A stretch of DNA of 64,000 bases from Leptospira_A sp046736045 (GTDB lineage: Bacteria; Spirochaetota; Leptospiria; Leptospirales; Leptospiraceae): NCBI RefSeq assembly GCF_046736045.1, contig NZ_CP177134.1:806001-870000 (forward strand), given 5' to 3'. A model generated the notes under the pieces. That model did not search any database and was not told the DNA's origin. It worked only from the letters and a program-made list of their open reading frames with translations. Shown here piece after piece: positions 43,515-52,252 of this stretch. Numbering within the stretch: position 1 is the stretch's first letter; each line of letters begins with the position of its first letter. The position numbers and the translations under genes were made by a program.

Positions 43515-45122
43515 TTAGACCAATCTTCTTGAAGCTTGCGGGTGATTGGAAATCGGTTTGAGGTCATCCACTCCGCTGATCTTCACTTTTCCACCATCGG
43601 ATTCATAATCGTTTTTGAAATCATTTAGAAAATCCAATGCGGAATATCCTGCAAATTTAAGGGATTCACATTTGATTTCAATCGACTTGCCTCTCGGTAG
43701 TTTGTTCAAAGTTCTTTTTACACTTAACATATTCGAAAAGATCAATGCCTTACGGATATGTAAGGTATAAGAATCTTTGTTTTCTTCGATTTTGATATCG
43801 GAAAGAAACATGCTGGAAAGAGGAACACCTAATATCAATTGGATGATTAGTTTCGTTACGATACCTGCGCCCACACCGACGAGTAAGTCTTCGAAAACCG
43901 TAAAAAATACAGTCACAAGGAATACAACGATCTGATCCCATCCTTTTTTATATGCATGGATGAACTCGGCAGGAGATGCGAGCCTTACCCCAACCATAAT
44001 CAAAACCCCGGCAAGAGATGCCAATGGGATCTTATGGATCAGTCCCGGCAATAAAACAATGAACACCAACAGAAAGGCTCCATGGAAAAAGTTGGACCAT
44101 CTTGTTTTTGCACCGTTATTAATGTTAGCTGAAGATCTTACAACCTCTGCGATGATTGGCAATCCGCCGATCCATCCTAGAAAAAAGTTACCGATACCTT
44201 TTGCTACAAGTTCCTTGTTCATGTTGGAACGTCTGCGATAAGGATCCACTTTGTCAATGGCAGATGCGGTAAGAAGAGATTCGATACTTGCAATCAAACC
44301 GATCGTTGTTACCATCAGCCAGAAAACGCCTGTCCCGATCTTATCGAAATTGGGATGAACGATTCCATCCGTGATATGTGCGGGAAGAGTAACTAAACTT
44401 GTCGGACCGATTTTGTAAACCTGATCCAAAAGAGAATAAGAATGTTCGTCTTCCAGATCAAATACGATCCCGAGCACAATACCGATCACTACGGCGATGA
44501 GCGGAGCAGGTAGTTTTTTGATAAACGGATTTTTGGCTCTACCGAGCAAAACCAAAACCAAAATCGTTGAAATCCCTATGATAGCGACTTCAGGATTCAC
44601 CTTACCCAGGCTAAATGGTATTTCCATAATCAATCCGCTGATTGTTTTTGCAGTAGGAGCGATTCCCAGTGCAACATAAAACTGTTTGGAAATGATAATG
44701 ATACCGATCGCAGACATCATTCCGTGGACTACCGAGATAGGAAAAAAAACCGTCAGGTTTCCTGCCCGTAAAAGTCCCAGAACGACCTGAATGGCACCGG
44801 CAATTACGATCACTGCAAGTGTGTATTCAAATCCCAATCGGTTATCACCACCACCTAGCACGGTAATGGAGTGGAGAACAACTGCAATGAGTCCTGCGGC
44901 AGGCCCATTGATTGTAACGTAAGATCCGCTGAAGAGAGATACGATGAGTCCCCCCACGATTCCGGAGAAAAGTCCTGCCATCGGAGGAGCTCCGGATGCA
45001 AGAGAAATTCCCAAACAGAGCGGCAATGCGATCAAAAAAATAATGAATCCGGATATTAAATCCGATTTCCAGTTTTTCTTTAACCCTTGTAGACCATCAT
45101 CAGGTATAGATGTACTTGTCAT
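43515..45122 (-). CDS. SulP-family anion transporter with C-terminal STAS domain
   Basis: 535 residues from the ATG at 45122, with AAGGA six bases ahead. Hydrophobic core of about 10-12 helices carries the SulP marks FLIALPLCLGISLASGAPPMAGLFSGIVGGL, SGSYVTINGPAAGL, and GLIASIESLLTASAIDK...NKELVAKGIGN. The C-terminal 90 residues are STAS-like, with IEIKCESLKFAGYSALDFLNDF; the serine site is only loosely conserved. It carries sulfate, bicarbonate or another anion; the ligand cannot be read. It is 27 bases downstream of the membrane-bound AraC regulator, probably in one operon with it. Confidence 0.92.
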   Translation of the reverse strand: MTSTSIPDDGLQGLKKNWKSDLISGFIIFLIALPLCLGISLASGAPPMAGLFSGIVGGLIVSLFSGSYVTINGPAAGLIAVVLHSITVLGGGDNRLGFEYTLAVIVIAGAIQVVLGLLRAGNLTVFFPISVVHGMMSAIGIIIISKQFYVALGIAPTAKTISGLIMEIPFSLGKVNPEVAIIGISTILVLVLLGRAKNPFIKKLPAPLIAVVIGIVLGIVFDLEDEHSYSLLDQVYKIGPTSLVTLPAHITDGIVHPNFDKIGTGVFWLMVTTIGLIASIESLLTASAIDKVDPYRRRSNMNKELVAKGIGNFFLGWIGGLPIIAEVVRSSANINNGAKTRWSNFFHGAFLLVFIVLLPGLIHKIPLASLAGVLIMVGVRLASPAEFIHAYKKGWDQIVVFLVTVFFTVFEDLLVGVGAGIVTKLIIQLILGVPLSSMFLSDIKIEENKDSYTLHIRKALIFSNMLSVKRTLNKLPRGKSIEIKCESLKFAGYSALDFLNDFKNDYESDGGKVKISGVDDLKPISNHPQASRRLV

Positions 45123-45149
45123 AAACAATCCTTGATTACTTACTTTTTC

Positions 45150-46739
45150 TTAATTAATTCGCTTAACGTTCGTCTTTTGCCCTAATTCTTGTTTGCGGTA
45201 TTCATTTGGATTGATACCGGTTTGTTTTTTAAACTCTAAATAAAAAGCAGACCGGGATCCAAACCCTGCCTCTCTCCCTATATCCGAAATATTCTTACCT
45301 TTATCTTGTAATAATAATTGTTTTGACTCCAATACCCTGTAATAATTCAAAAGGGATGGAAAATTCATTTTAAATTCGGAGTTCACAAGTTCGCTTAACT
45401 GGTGATATCCGATTCCCAAGGACTGAGCGACTTGTTCTTCGTTACAGTCTTCCGAAAGGAAAATTTTGTCGGTTTCCAACATTTCTTTCAAGTCGGAAGC
45501 TACTTGAAACACGTCCACTTGCGTTAAGTTTGATTTTTTAATAGTTTGTGATGTATTTGTTTCCATTTTATCTACCAGTAAAAAAGCAAAAGAAGTGAAA
45601 AAAGGAAGATAAAAGATCGCACCGAAATTTGTAAAAAAATGATACGGATAAAAATCAAAATGAAAGAGAGTCATCAGAAAAAAGAAAAATAGGAATACTC
45701 CCCAAGAGGAAACATAACCTAACTTGTTTCGATGATTTGAAACGATTAATGTAAAATGGCTTTTTACAAAGTAGAATATCATCCATCCGAATACAAAGGA
45801 CAACAACAAAATACGATGTTCATACCAAAACTGGGAAACAGGAACCAATAAATAAGCAAGGCCCGACAAAGAGGTAATCCAAAATGTCTTGGAACCCGTC
45901 AAACTTCCCGACTGAAAACGATCCCATAATAACAGATACGCAGAAAAAGAAAAATGATTCAGGCAAAGCAGAATAAAATAAGCATGACGGAACAAATTGT
46001 TTTCATTTCCGAAAACATCGGCAAACTCTTTGCCATGAATGAAATAAACGAGTAGGGTAAATAAAATATAATGAATGCTTAAACCTGCATAAACAAACCT
46101 TTGTTTTTTGCGAAAATTGATTCCCGCCCAAACCAAAAAGACAATCATCATCGTGAATAAAAATATAAAGCTGGTCCAGCGAAACCTCTTAAACCACGCA
46201 TAACCCGACTCGGACATCAACCGGATCGGATAATTCAAATCTTCATTGGATTCGATTCTAAGATAAAATGTGCGGGATTCTTTCGGTAGAAGATCAATAT
46301 TGAAATGAGGATAAGGTGACAAAAGTCCGAAAAATCCCGACCCGGTGGAATAACCGCTGAAATAATCTTCCGTTTCTCCTTTGCGGGATTCGGAACAAAG
46401 TTCCGCGACAGGAATATTGATCCATTGAACCAAAATGGTTCTTTTCAGAATGAGTTCGGTAGGGTTGGATAATGTAAAACGAAGCCAATTTCCTCTGGGA
46501 TTTCTTCTGGATCGAACGGAACTGCCTAAGTTTTTGTGCCATTCAACATTCTTTAATTCCTCGATGGAATCCAAAGAACAGGATTTAAGACTCAGCTGGC
46601 CATCGTAACGGTATTCGACTTGTTTGGATATATTTTGATCCAAATCCCCACTGGGAGCCAAATCTCCACAGCCCAAGGAAGAAAGGGCAAATAAAGAAAG
46701 GGAGATCCTTTCCCGCCAGTTCATTTTATTCCAAGCCAT
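45150..46739 (-). CDS. Membrane-anchored AraC regulator (7TMR-DISM-like lipoprotein)
   Basis: 529 residues from the ATG at 46739; ATG 46724 is an alternative, and TTG 46769 is unlikely. A signal sequence ends in SLGC (C24 from this start), so it may be lipidated. An extracytoplasmic domain (about 30-185) with GNWLRFTLSNPTELILKRTILVQWINIPVAELC is of 7TMR-DISM kind. Seven helices (about 195-395) lead to a cytoplasmic AraC HTH domain (about 425-525): EEQVAQSLGIGYHQLSELVNSEF and ISDIGREAGFGSRSAFYLEFKKQTGINPNEYRK. It would regulate DNA directly from the membrane in response to an external signal. Its operon contains sulP, and the porin gene is divergent. Confidence 0.85.
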   Translation of the reverse strand: MAWNKMNWRERISLSLFALSSLGCGDLAPSGDLDQNISKQVEYRYDGQLSLKSCSLDSIEELKNVEWHKNLGSSVRSRRNPRGNWLRFTLSNPTELILKRTILVQWINIPVAELCSESRKGETEDYFSGYSTGSGFFGLLSPYPHFNIDLLPKESRTFYLRIESNEDLNYPIRLMSESGYAWFKRFRWTSFIFLFTMMIVFLVWAGINFRKKQRFVYAGLSIHYILFTLLVYFIHGKEFADVFGNENNLFRHAYFILLCLNHFSFSAYLLLWDRFQSGSLTGSKTFWITSLSGLAYLLVPVSQFWYEHRILLLSFVFGWMIFYFVKSHFTLIVSNHRNKLGYVSSWGVFLFFFFLMTLFHFDFYPYHFFTNFGAIFYLPFFTSFAFLLVDKMETNTSQTIKKSNLTQVDVFQVASDLKEMLETDKIFLSEDCNEEQVAQSLGIGYHQLSELVNSEFKMNFPSLLNYYRVLESKQLLLQDKGKNISDIGREAGFGSRSAFYLEFKKQTGINPNEYRKQELGQKTNVKRIN

Positions 46740-46851
46740 CCCATATCTACTGGTTTTTAAGTTTTGCAAATTTATACAAGTACAATAACTTTGTCTAAGT
46801 TTATATTTTTGGACAAGACAAAATGTCTAATTTTATAATTCTGGAGGTATA

Positions 46852-48708
46852 ATGAATCTTAGACAAATTCCTTCCCCACTATCCTTATCTGGTATTGCCT
46901 TATGTACATTACTGGTATGCACCCTTTCTCTAGGGGCCGAAGAACCTGCGACTACTACAGGAACGACGACGGCGACACCTCCAGTGAAAGAAAAATACAA
47001 ATCTCCCATGGTTGAGAAAGGAATTGATCCGGAATTCGCAAGACATATGTTCGTAGAGCCCGAACTTGCAAAATCAGCAAACAAAAACGATTCACTTTGG
47101 ATCAATGATGCGCTCAGAGTGGGAGCCTATCTCCGCCCCCGTTTCGAATCCAGAAACAACCTGAATTTTGACAGATCCAGCAAAGAGGTCATCGACAGAG
47201 CCCTCCAAACCACATCGATATTCTTTATATTTGATCCGAGTCCTTATGTATCTGCGAAAGTTACAGTCCAGGATGCAAGGGTAATGGGAGGAGAAGCACC
47301 TGCCTCTTCCGGTGACATTCGCGCCAGTTTTTTCAATAATACTCCCAACCAAGTCACAGCAGGACAAAGCAACGCTGCCCTGAATACAACAGATATCAGA
47401 GAAGCATTCATTATGCTGAAAAAACTCCCCTTGGATCTCAAAATACAAATGGGACGCCAAATTTGGGCTTATGGTGACCAACGCATGATAGGTGGCGGGA
47501 ACTGGACGATCAACGGATTGTCCTACGATGGGGCGCGTATCATGTTCGATCGCCAAAATTACAAAATCCATTTGTTTGCAGCACGACCTTTCTGGACTCA
47601 AAGCGGAACCAACGGAGTTGTTTCCGCAAACGACCCTACACTCAACACCGCTTCGAAAGGAACTGATACAACTCTTTTCGGAACTTACAACTCGGTTAAA
47701 ATTCTGGATGCAATCACTGCCGACGTTTACAGCATCAATGTAGTCCGCAAATGGAAACCGAATACTTACAATGCTTTGACAAACCTTCCGAATGCATCCG
47801 CAGACGATCCTCTTGCAATGAACCGTGCCCGACAAAACGAGGAACTCTATACTGCGGGTTTTCGTTTAACCAACAGAACGGAAAACAACAATCTACCCAA
47901 AGGATCCGTTTGGGATTGGACGGTTGAAAGCGCATGGCAGTCCGGTTTTACGGGAAGACGTATCCGTGAAAAGATGTTCGGTTACGAATTGCCTACTCCT
48001 TATCAAAACGTAAAAACAGAGAGAGAAAAATACACCGGCCAATTTCATATTGCTCAAACAGGTTTTACCTTCTTCGAAAAACTTAGAATAGGCGGTCAAG
48101 TGCAGTATGCATCAGGGGATGCAAATCGTTCCGACGGAAGCAATTCAACGTTTCAAACTCTTGTGAATCCGCGTTTCGGTGGCATTCCTTACTTCAATAG
48201 CATTGCGGGAATTTCCGAAAACGTGGATACTAAAAACCTGATCTCCAAAGGTATCAACGTATCTTATAAAACGGAAGAATACGGAACCTTTCAACTTTCC
48301 TATTTCGCAAACGACAAAGCACAAAGACAGGATGCATGGTATGCAATCAGCGGAGCCGCAAACTCGGTATCTACGGTTGGTACTGCCAACTCTTCTCCGG
48401 TTGATATTGCAAAAGGCAGTACGGAAAGCTATACGAACAACGTTTATACGCAAAGTTACAGTTTGGGAAAACACCTCTATACTGAAATCGACTTAACTTG
48501 GATGGGAAAAATCAACGACAATGTTTCCATCTGGATGGGTGTAGGTTATCTACATGCAGGCAGCGCTATTACAAACTACCGAAACGCTCTTTTCGTTTAT
48601 GACGCAAACAGCAATAGCTTCGGGATCAACTCCAACTACTTGTTAGGTAAACATAAAGCCGGAACTGACGCCGGAATGGCTTATCTACAGGTCAATGGAG
48701 CTTTCTAA
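46852..48708 (+). CDS. Alginate-export-family outer-membrane porin
   Basis: 618 residues, with a strong ribosome site (CTGGAGG seven bases ahead) and a signal peptide to about residue 29 (LSLGAEE). Residues about 75-618 are a barrel of the alginate-export (AlgE) domain family: VGAYLRPRFESRNNLNF, IQMGRQIWAYGDQRMIGGGNWTINGLSYDGARIMFDRQNYKIHLFAARPF and AWQSGFTGRRI. The substrate is unknown, and there are no alginate genes near. It is divergent from the membrane-anchored AraC regulator, which may control it. It ends in a strong terminator. Confidence 0.85.
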   Translation: MNLRQIPSPLSLSGIALCTLLVCTLSLGAEEPATTTGTTTATPPVKEKYKSPMVEKGIDPEFARHMFVEPELAKSANKNDSLWINDALRVGAYLRPRFESRNNLNFDRSSKEVIDRALQTTSIFFIFDPSPYVSAKVTVQDARVMGGEAPASSGDIRASFFNNTPNQVTAGQSNAALNTTDIREAFIMLKKLPLDLKIQMGRQIWAYGDQRMIGGGNWTINGLSYDGARIMFDRQNYKIHLFAARPFWTQSGTNGVVSANDPTLNTASKGTDTTLFGTYNSVKILDAITADVYSINVVRKWKPNTYNALTNLPNASADDPLAMNRARQNEELYTAGFRLTNRTENNNLPKGSVWDWTVESAWQSGFTGRRIREKMFGYELPTPYQNVKTEREKYTGQFHIAQTGFTFFEKLRIGGQVQYASGDANRSDGSNSTFQTLVNPRFGGIPYFNSIAGISENVDTKNLISKGINVSYKTEEYGTFQLSYFANDKAQRQDAWYAISGAANSVSTVGTANSSPVDIAKGSTESYTNNVYTQSYSLGKHLYTEIDLTWMGKINDNVSIWMGVGYLHAGSAITNYRNALFVYDANSNSFGINSNYLLGKHKAGTDAGMAYLQVNGAF

Positions 48709-48760
48709 ACTTCGGATTATATTCTTAACTGAATAGAATCATATTTTGACTCATCACTTG

Positions 48761-48807
48761 ATGCCCTTTTGGTTCCCTCCCCAGAGAATCAAAAGGGCAT
48801 TCTTTTG
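48761..48807 (+). terminator. Rho-independent terminator of the porin gene
   Basis: A perfect 11-base stem ATGCCCTTTTG / CAAAAGGGCAT (48761-48771 and 48790-48800) with an 18-base loop, followed by TCTTTTG. It is downstream of the porin stop at 48708 and well placed as its terminator. Confidence 0.8.
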
Positions 48808-48850
48808 TTCGGAACAGTCAAAAATCTAAAAATTTGCATTGACAGAAAAA

Positions 48851-48862
48851 GAACGATCGTTC
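48851..48862. promoter_or_regulatory. Candidate TetR operator
   Basis: A perfect 12-base palindrome GAACGATCGTTC directly upstream of the TetR start codon at 48873 (10 bases between). It resembles the AACGNNCGTT-type sites often used by AcrR/TetR regulators. Autorepression is inferred. Confidence 0.6.
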
Positions 48863-48872
48863 GTATTAAGTT

Positions 48873-49463
48873 ATGGGCAAAGGGGAAGAAACAAAATCCA
48901 TCATTCTGAATCGGGCGGCACAGATCGCAAGCACAGAAGGATTGGAAGGTCTCACGATCGGTTTACTTGCCGAAGACTTAGGTATGTCCAAAAGCGGAAT
49001 TTTCGGTAAATTCCAATCCAAAGAAATCCTCCAAATCGAAGTTCTGAAAGTCGGGACTGAAATGTTTCGAAGAAATGTCATCTATCCTGTGTTAAAGACT
49101 GAGCCGGGTCTAAAAAGAATTAAAGTTTTATTTTCCACATGGGTGGACTGGATTGAAGGACACCAATTGCCGGGAGGTTGTTTGGTTTTGGGAAGTATTT
49201 CCGTCTACGACGACAAGCCGGGAATGGTACGGGATTATTTGATCAAAGTGGAGCTGGAGTGGATGCGGCTTATCGAAAGATTTTTAAACGAAGCCAAAGC
49301 AGCCAAAGTTCTGAAGCCAGGATTTAAGACAGATTTTTTCATCCAGGAACTCTGGGGAATCATACTAGGCTTCCAATTATATCACCGTTTTTTTAAAGAT
49401 GCGAAATCAAAAACCAGAGCCAAGGCTAACTTTGAAGAATTGATTCAAAGATCTTCGGCTTAA
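48873..49463 (+). CDS. TetR-family transcriptional regulator (with alpha/beta hydrolase)
   Basis: 196 residues. HTH about 10-55: ILNRAAQIASTEGLEGLTIGLLAEDLGMSKSGIFGKFQSKEILQIEVL. The C-terminal part has LPGGCLVLGSISVYDDKPGMVRDYL, close to the TetR_C_16/27-like ligand domains of regulators of lipid-active enzymes. A palindrome at 48851 is its likely site. It precedes the alpha/beta hydrolase by 57 bases on the same strand, so the two probably form an operon. Confidence 0.9.
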   Translation: MGKGEETKSIILNRAAQIASTEGLEGLTIGLLAEDLGMSKSGIFGKFQSKEILQIEVLKVGTEMFRRNVIYPVLKTEPGLKRIKVLFSTWVDWIEGHQLPGGCLVLGSISVYDDKPGMVRDYLIKVELEWMRLIERFLNEAKAAKVLKPGFKTDFFIQELWGIILGFQLYHRFFKDAKSKTRAKANFEELIQRSSA

Positions 49464-49520
49464 TAGAAAAAAGGAAACAAAAGATATCATGAATGCAATT
49501 TCAAACAATAGGAGTAGATT

Positions 49521-50423
49521 ATGGAATCAGAAATAAGCACGAACGTTCGAACTTTTTCAAAACAAGTGCAAAGAAAGTTGGACTTCGCAAAAAGAAGACC
49601 GGAATTTTTGGCAGCGGTAGCTGAGAATCTTTTTCTCACTCCCACAAGATCCTATCCTTCCCGCAAAGAAAAAGACGTCCTATCCACGGGAAAAGAAAAA
49701 ACCTTTCTTATGGGAAACAGAGAAATTCATTACTGGCACTGGGATCAAGGTGGTAAATTGCTTTTTCTGATTCATGGATGGGACGGTCATAGTGGAAACT
49801 TAAGCAGATTCATAGAACCACTATTAGCTGAAGGTTTTTCGATTATCAGTTTTGATATTCCGGGCCATGGTGCTTCCGGAGGAAGACATAGCAGCATGCC
49901 GCTTTCTGCAAGAGCATTGATACAGCTCACCGGGATTGTAGGTGTACCTTATGCATTTCTAACTCATTCTTTCGGAGGAGCAATCGCTACTTTGGCGATG
50001 GATATGGGGCTTGAAGTGGAAAGAGCAGTTTACATTGCCCCACCTTTACGATTGGAAGATTATAGAAATCAATTTTGCGCTTATATGGATTTCGATTTTC
50101 AGACTAAGGAAAACATGAAAGCACGTATGGAGAAAAGATTTCAATTTTCATTGGAACGTTTGAATACCGCGGAGCTTGGAAAAAATTTTGATACGAAACT
50201 TTTGGTCATTCATGATAAAGACGATGAAGAAGTTCCTTATATCAAGGGAGAAACAGTTGTGGAAGCGTGGAAATCAGCAGAACTCATTTCCACGGAAGGA
50301 CTTGGTCATAAAATGATCTTACGTTCACCCGATGTCATTGAAAAAGCAATTAGCTTTATCAAAAGAGATTTGGCATCATCCGACTCTGAATCACCTAAGG
50401 AAGTTTCCGTTCTGCCGGTTTGA
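49521..50423 (+). CDS. Alpha/beta-fold hydrolase
   Basis: 300 residues with an ATG preceded by TAGGAG. The nucleophile motif is THSFGG at about 151-156. The oxyanion region LIHGWDGHSGN and SFDIPGHGASGG are canonical for hydrolases. The acid is D221-D222 region (IHDKDDEEVP), and the base is H in EGLGHKMIL. It is cytoplasmic and probably an esterase or lipase-like enzyme acting on a hydrophobic ester. It is downstream of a TetR gene in the same direction; the pairing resembles other TetR/lipid-hydrolase units, but the substrate is not known. Confidence 0.87.
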   Translation: MESEISTNVRTFSKQVQRKLDFAKRRPEFLAAVAENLFLTPTRSYPSRKEKDVLSTGKEKTFLMGNREIHYWHWDQGGKLLFLIHGWDGHSGNLSRFIEPLLAEGFSIISFDIPGHGASGGRHSSMPLSARALIQLTGIVGVPYAFLTHSFGGAIATLAMDMGLEVERAVYIAPPLRLEDYRNQFCAYMDFDFQTKENMKARMEKRFQFSLERLNTAELGKNFDTKLLVIHDKDDEEVPYIKGETVVEAWKSAELISTEGLGHKMILRSPDVIEKAISFIKRDLASSDSESPKEVSVLPV

Positions 50424-50449
50424 TCCGAACTTACAAAAATTAAGAAAGA

Positions 50450-50478
50450 GGCCGGAGATTTCAGCGCAAGTCCCGGTC
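50450..50478 (+). terminator. Weak terminator candidate after the hydrolase gene
   Basis: A GGCCGG / CCGGTC stem (one G-T pair) with a 17-base loop, followed by TGTTCATTTATA. The poly-T tract is poor, so this is only a candidate. The remaining 170 bases up to the next gene have no recognised element. Confidence 0.3.
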
Positions 50479-50646
50479 TGTTCATTTATACATACAAACA
50501 TTCATTAACTGAAACCTGTAAATATGATGAAACCGATACCTTCCCGGTTCGATTGAATTATAATTTACAAACTGATTTTACTTGAAATTAAACTTGTTTC
50601 CATTTCACAGTTTAAAATAAAATCTATAGAGATAGTGATTCTTTAA

Positions 50647-51270
50647 GTGAAATTAGGTAACCGCACACGCCGTATTCGAAATAGTCTTTCCAGGGAAGAA
50701 ATTCGGGAGACATCCCTTTTGATTCTCCGAGAGGAAGGATTGGAAGGCCTTTCCATGCGCAAGATCGCGCACCGCTTAGGTTGCAGTGTGGCGAGTCCCT
50801 ACTCCTATTACGAAAACCAAGTCGATTTGGTCAAAGACCTCATCAAACACGGCGAAGACGAACTTTTAGGAATGCTAAAAAAATCAATCCCCGATGAAAA
50901 TGCGAACACTACGTTCCAAAAACTTGCCGCGATTGCCCGCGCCTATTTTTATTTTGCAAGTACAAACAGAGAACTTCACAAAGTGATGTTTAACACGGAT
51001 TATAATACAGTTCATAGAAAAGCATTCCCGCAACTTCCTAAAAGTTACCGTTTCTTTCTCGAAACCTTACGTGAAGGGTTCGAGTCAGGAGAGATCCGTT
51101 ATCCGAAAAGAGAATACCCACCCATTGCCAGAATGATGTGGGGTTGGATGTACGGACTTTTGGTTTTGGATATGACAGGTATGCTCAAAAAAAGACGCGG
51201 TAGCGACAATCCGATAGAAGAAGGAATTTCATATTTCAAAACTTTGCTCGAAGGAACTTCGCCTCGTTAG
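50647..51270 (+). CDS. TetR-family regulator, WHG-domain type
   Basis: 207 residues from a GTG at 50647. HTH about 14-60: LSREEIRETSLLILREEGLEGLSMRKIAHRLGCSVASPYSYYENQVDLVKDLI. The C-terminal part shows KLAAIARAYFYFASTNRELHKVMFNTDY and ARMMWGWMYGLLVLDMTGML, which is the WHG-type (TetR_C_33) ligand domain with its conserved W-x-x-x-H/Y-G-like block. Its neighbours do not show a target, and no palindrome of note was seen directly upstream. It converges with the PlsC-like gene. Confidence 0.88.
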   Translation: MKLGNRTRRIRNSLSREEIRETSLLILREEGLEGLSMRKIAHRLGCSVASPYSYYENQVDLVKDLIKHGEDELLGMLKKSIPDENANTTFQKLAAIARAYFYFASTNRELHKVMFNTDYNTVHRKAFPQLPKSYRFFLETLREGFESGEIRYPKREYPPIARMMWGWMYGLLVLDMTGMLKKRRGSDNPIEEGISYFKTLLEGTSPR

Positions 51271-51372
51271 ATTTTGTTGTAAGAGGTACCACAAATCTTT
51301 CTGCTGATGATCCTTCGGATACTTCTCGCTTCTATTGGCGCAAAGAAGGGGCGGGGATAGTATTCAAAAAAC

Positions 51373-52086
51373 TCACTCCTTTCCCGTAGTTCCCACGACA
51401 TCCGCCCCAACATCCACAGGCCTTCTCTCTTTCAATCGCAAAAACTCTTTCGCAATATATTCGGTGACCAAGTTCGCATCCATCGGTTCCCAAATCGGAT
51501 TGCCGATTGCGATGCGAGTCGGTTGATTCAAATTATAAGCCTCAATGTACATTGGCAATATGGGGAGATTGTATCTTTTGCTAAGGACTGCCATACCACC
51601 TTGCAATCGTCTGGACTTGCGAAAACCTCTAAACCAAGTTCCTTCCGGAAAGATACCAAGACCTAAATTTCCAAGATCGATACGTCTTCTCACTTCTTTA
51701 ATTGTCTCAGGGTCACTTTGATTTCGATTAATCGGTATTAGGTCAAGGGATGTCACAATCCCTTTGATCAGTTGTTCCTTTCGGATCTGTCCCTGTGTTT
51801 TTTTTCCTTTTTTACCAGAGTCAAAACTGGTAAGCGCTGTCGTATAAATACCGTGTTTTTTTAACATGCCACGAATCATAAACGCATCGTAAGGTAATGT
51901 CACCAAACGCAGAAATTTATTTCTTGGTTTGATATGATTGGCAACAAGAATCACAGACTTTCCTTTAAAATCTTTTAGAATATGCTCATTTTCATAAGTG
52001 CATTTCTTTCGCCCGTAAATTTGTCGCATAGGTTTAACAAGCGACCACATAAATATCAATCCGAGAAATCTGCCTAAATAGTACAA
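51373..52086 (-). CDS. PlsC-like 1-acylglycerol-3-phosphate acyltransferase
   Basis: 237 residues. The LPLAT fold is visible: block 1 ILVANHIKPRNKF, block 3 GIFPEGTWFRGFRKSR, and block 4 LPILPMYIEAY. In the usual NHxxxxD motif, the aspartate is replaced by asparagine (N-H-x4-N), which may lower activity or mark a distinct subfamily. The start MYYLGRFLGLIFMWSL is probably a membrane-associating helix. It should transfer an acyl chain to lysophosphatidate or another acceptor in membrane lipid synthesis. It converges with the WHG-type TetR gene. Confidence 0.8.
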   Translation of the reverse strand: MYYLGRFLGLIFMWSLVKPMRQIYGRKKCTYENEHILKDFKGKSVILVANHIKPRNKFLRLVTLPYDAFMIRGMLKKHGIYTTALTSFDSGKKGKKTQGQIRKEQLIKGIVTSLDLIPINRNQSDPETIKEVRRRIDLGNLGLGIFPEGTWFRGFRKSRRLQGGMAVLSKRYNLPILPMYIEAYNLNQPTRIAIGNPIWEPMDANLVTEYIAKEFLRLKERRPVDVGADVVGTTGKE

Positions 52087-52252
52087 AGCTCTGTCCTTCC
52101 TATTACTATTGTTCGAACGAATTAAAGTCGCTTGGTTGCAAAAAATTTTCCACCAAAAAAATAACTCATTTGTATCGAATCAAGGCCAACTATTAAAAAC
52201 TGAACCAAAAGAAGATTTGACCATTTTAGATAGATTTCCGTGTTTGGTACCT

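Noticed and set aside
47092..47835. 247-codon minus-strand frame inside the porin gene
   Set aside because: It is a shadow of the alginate-export-like porin, which has a signal peptide, a ribosome site and barrel-type sequence.
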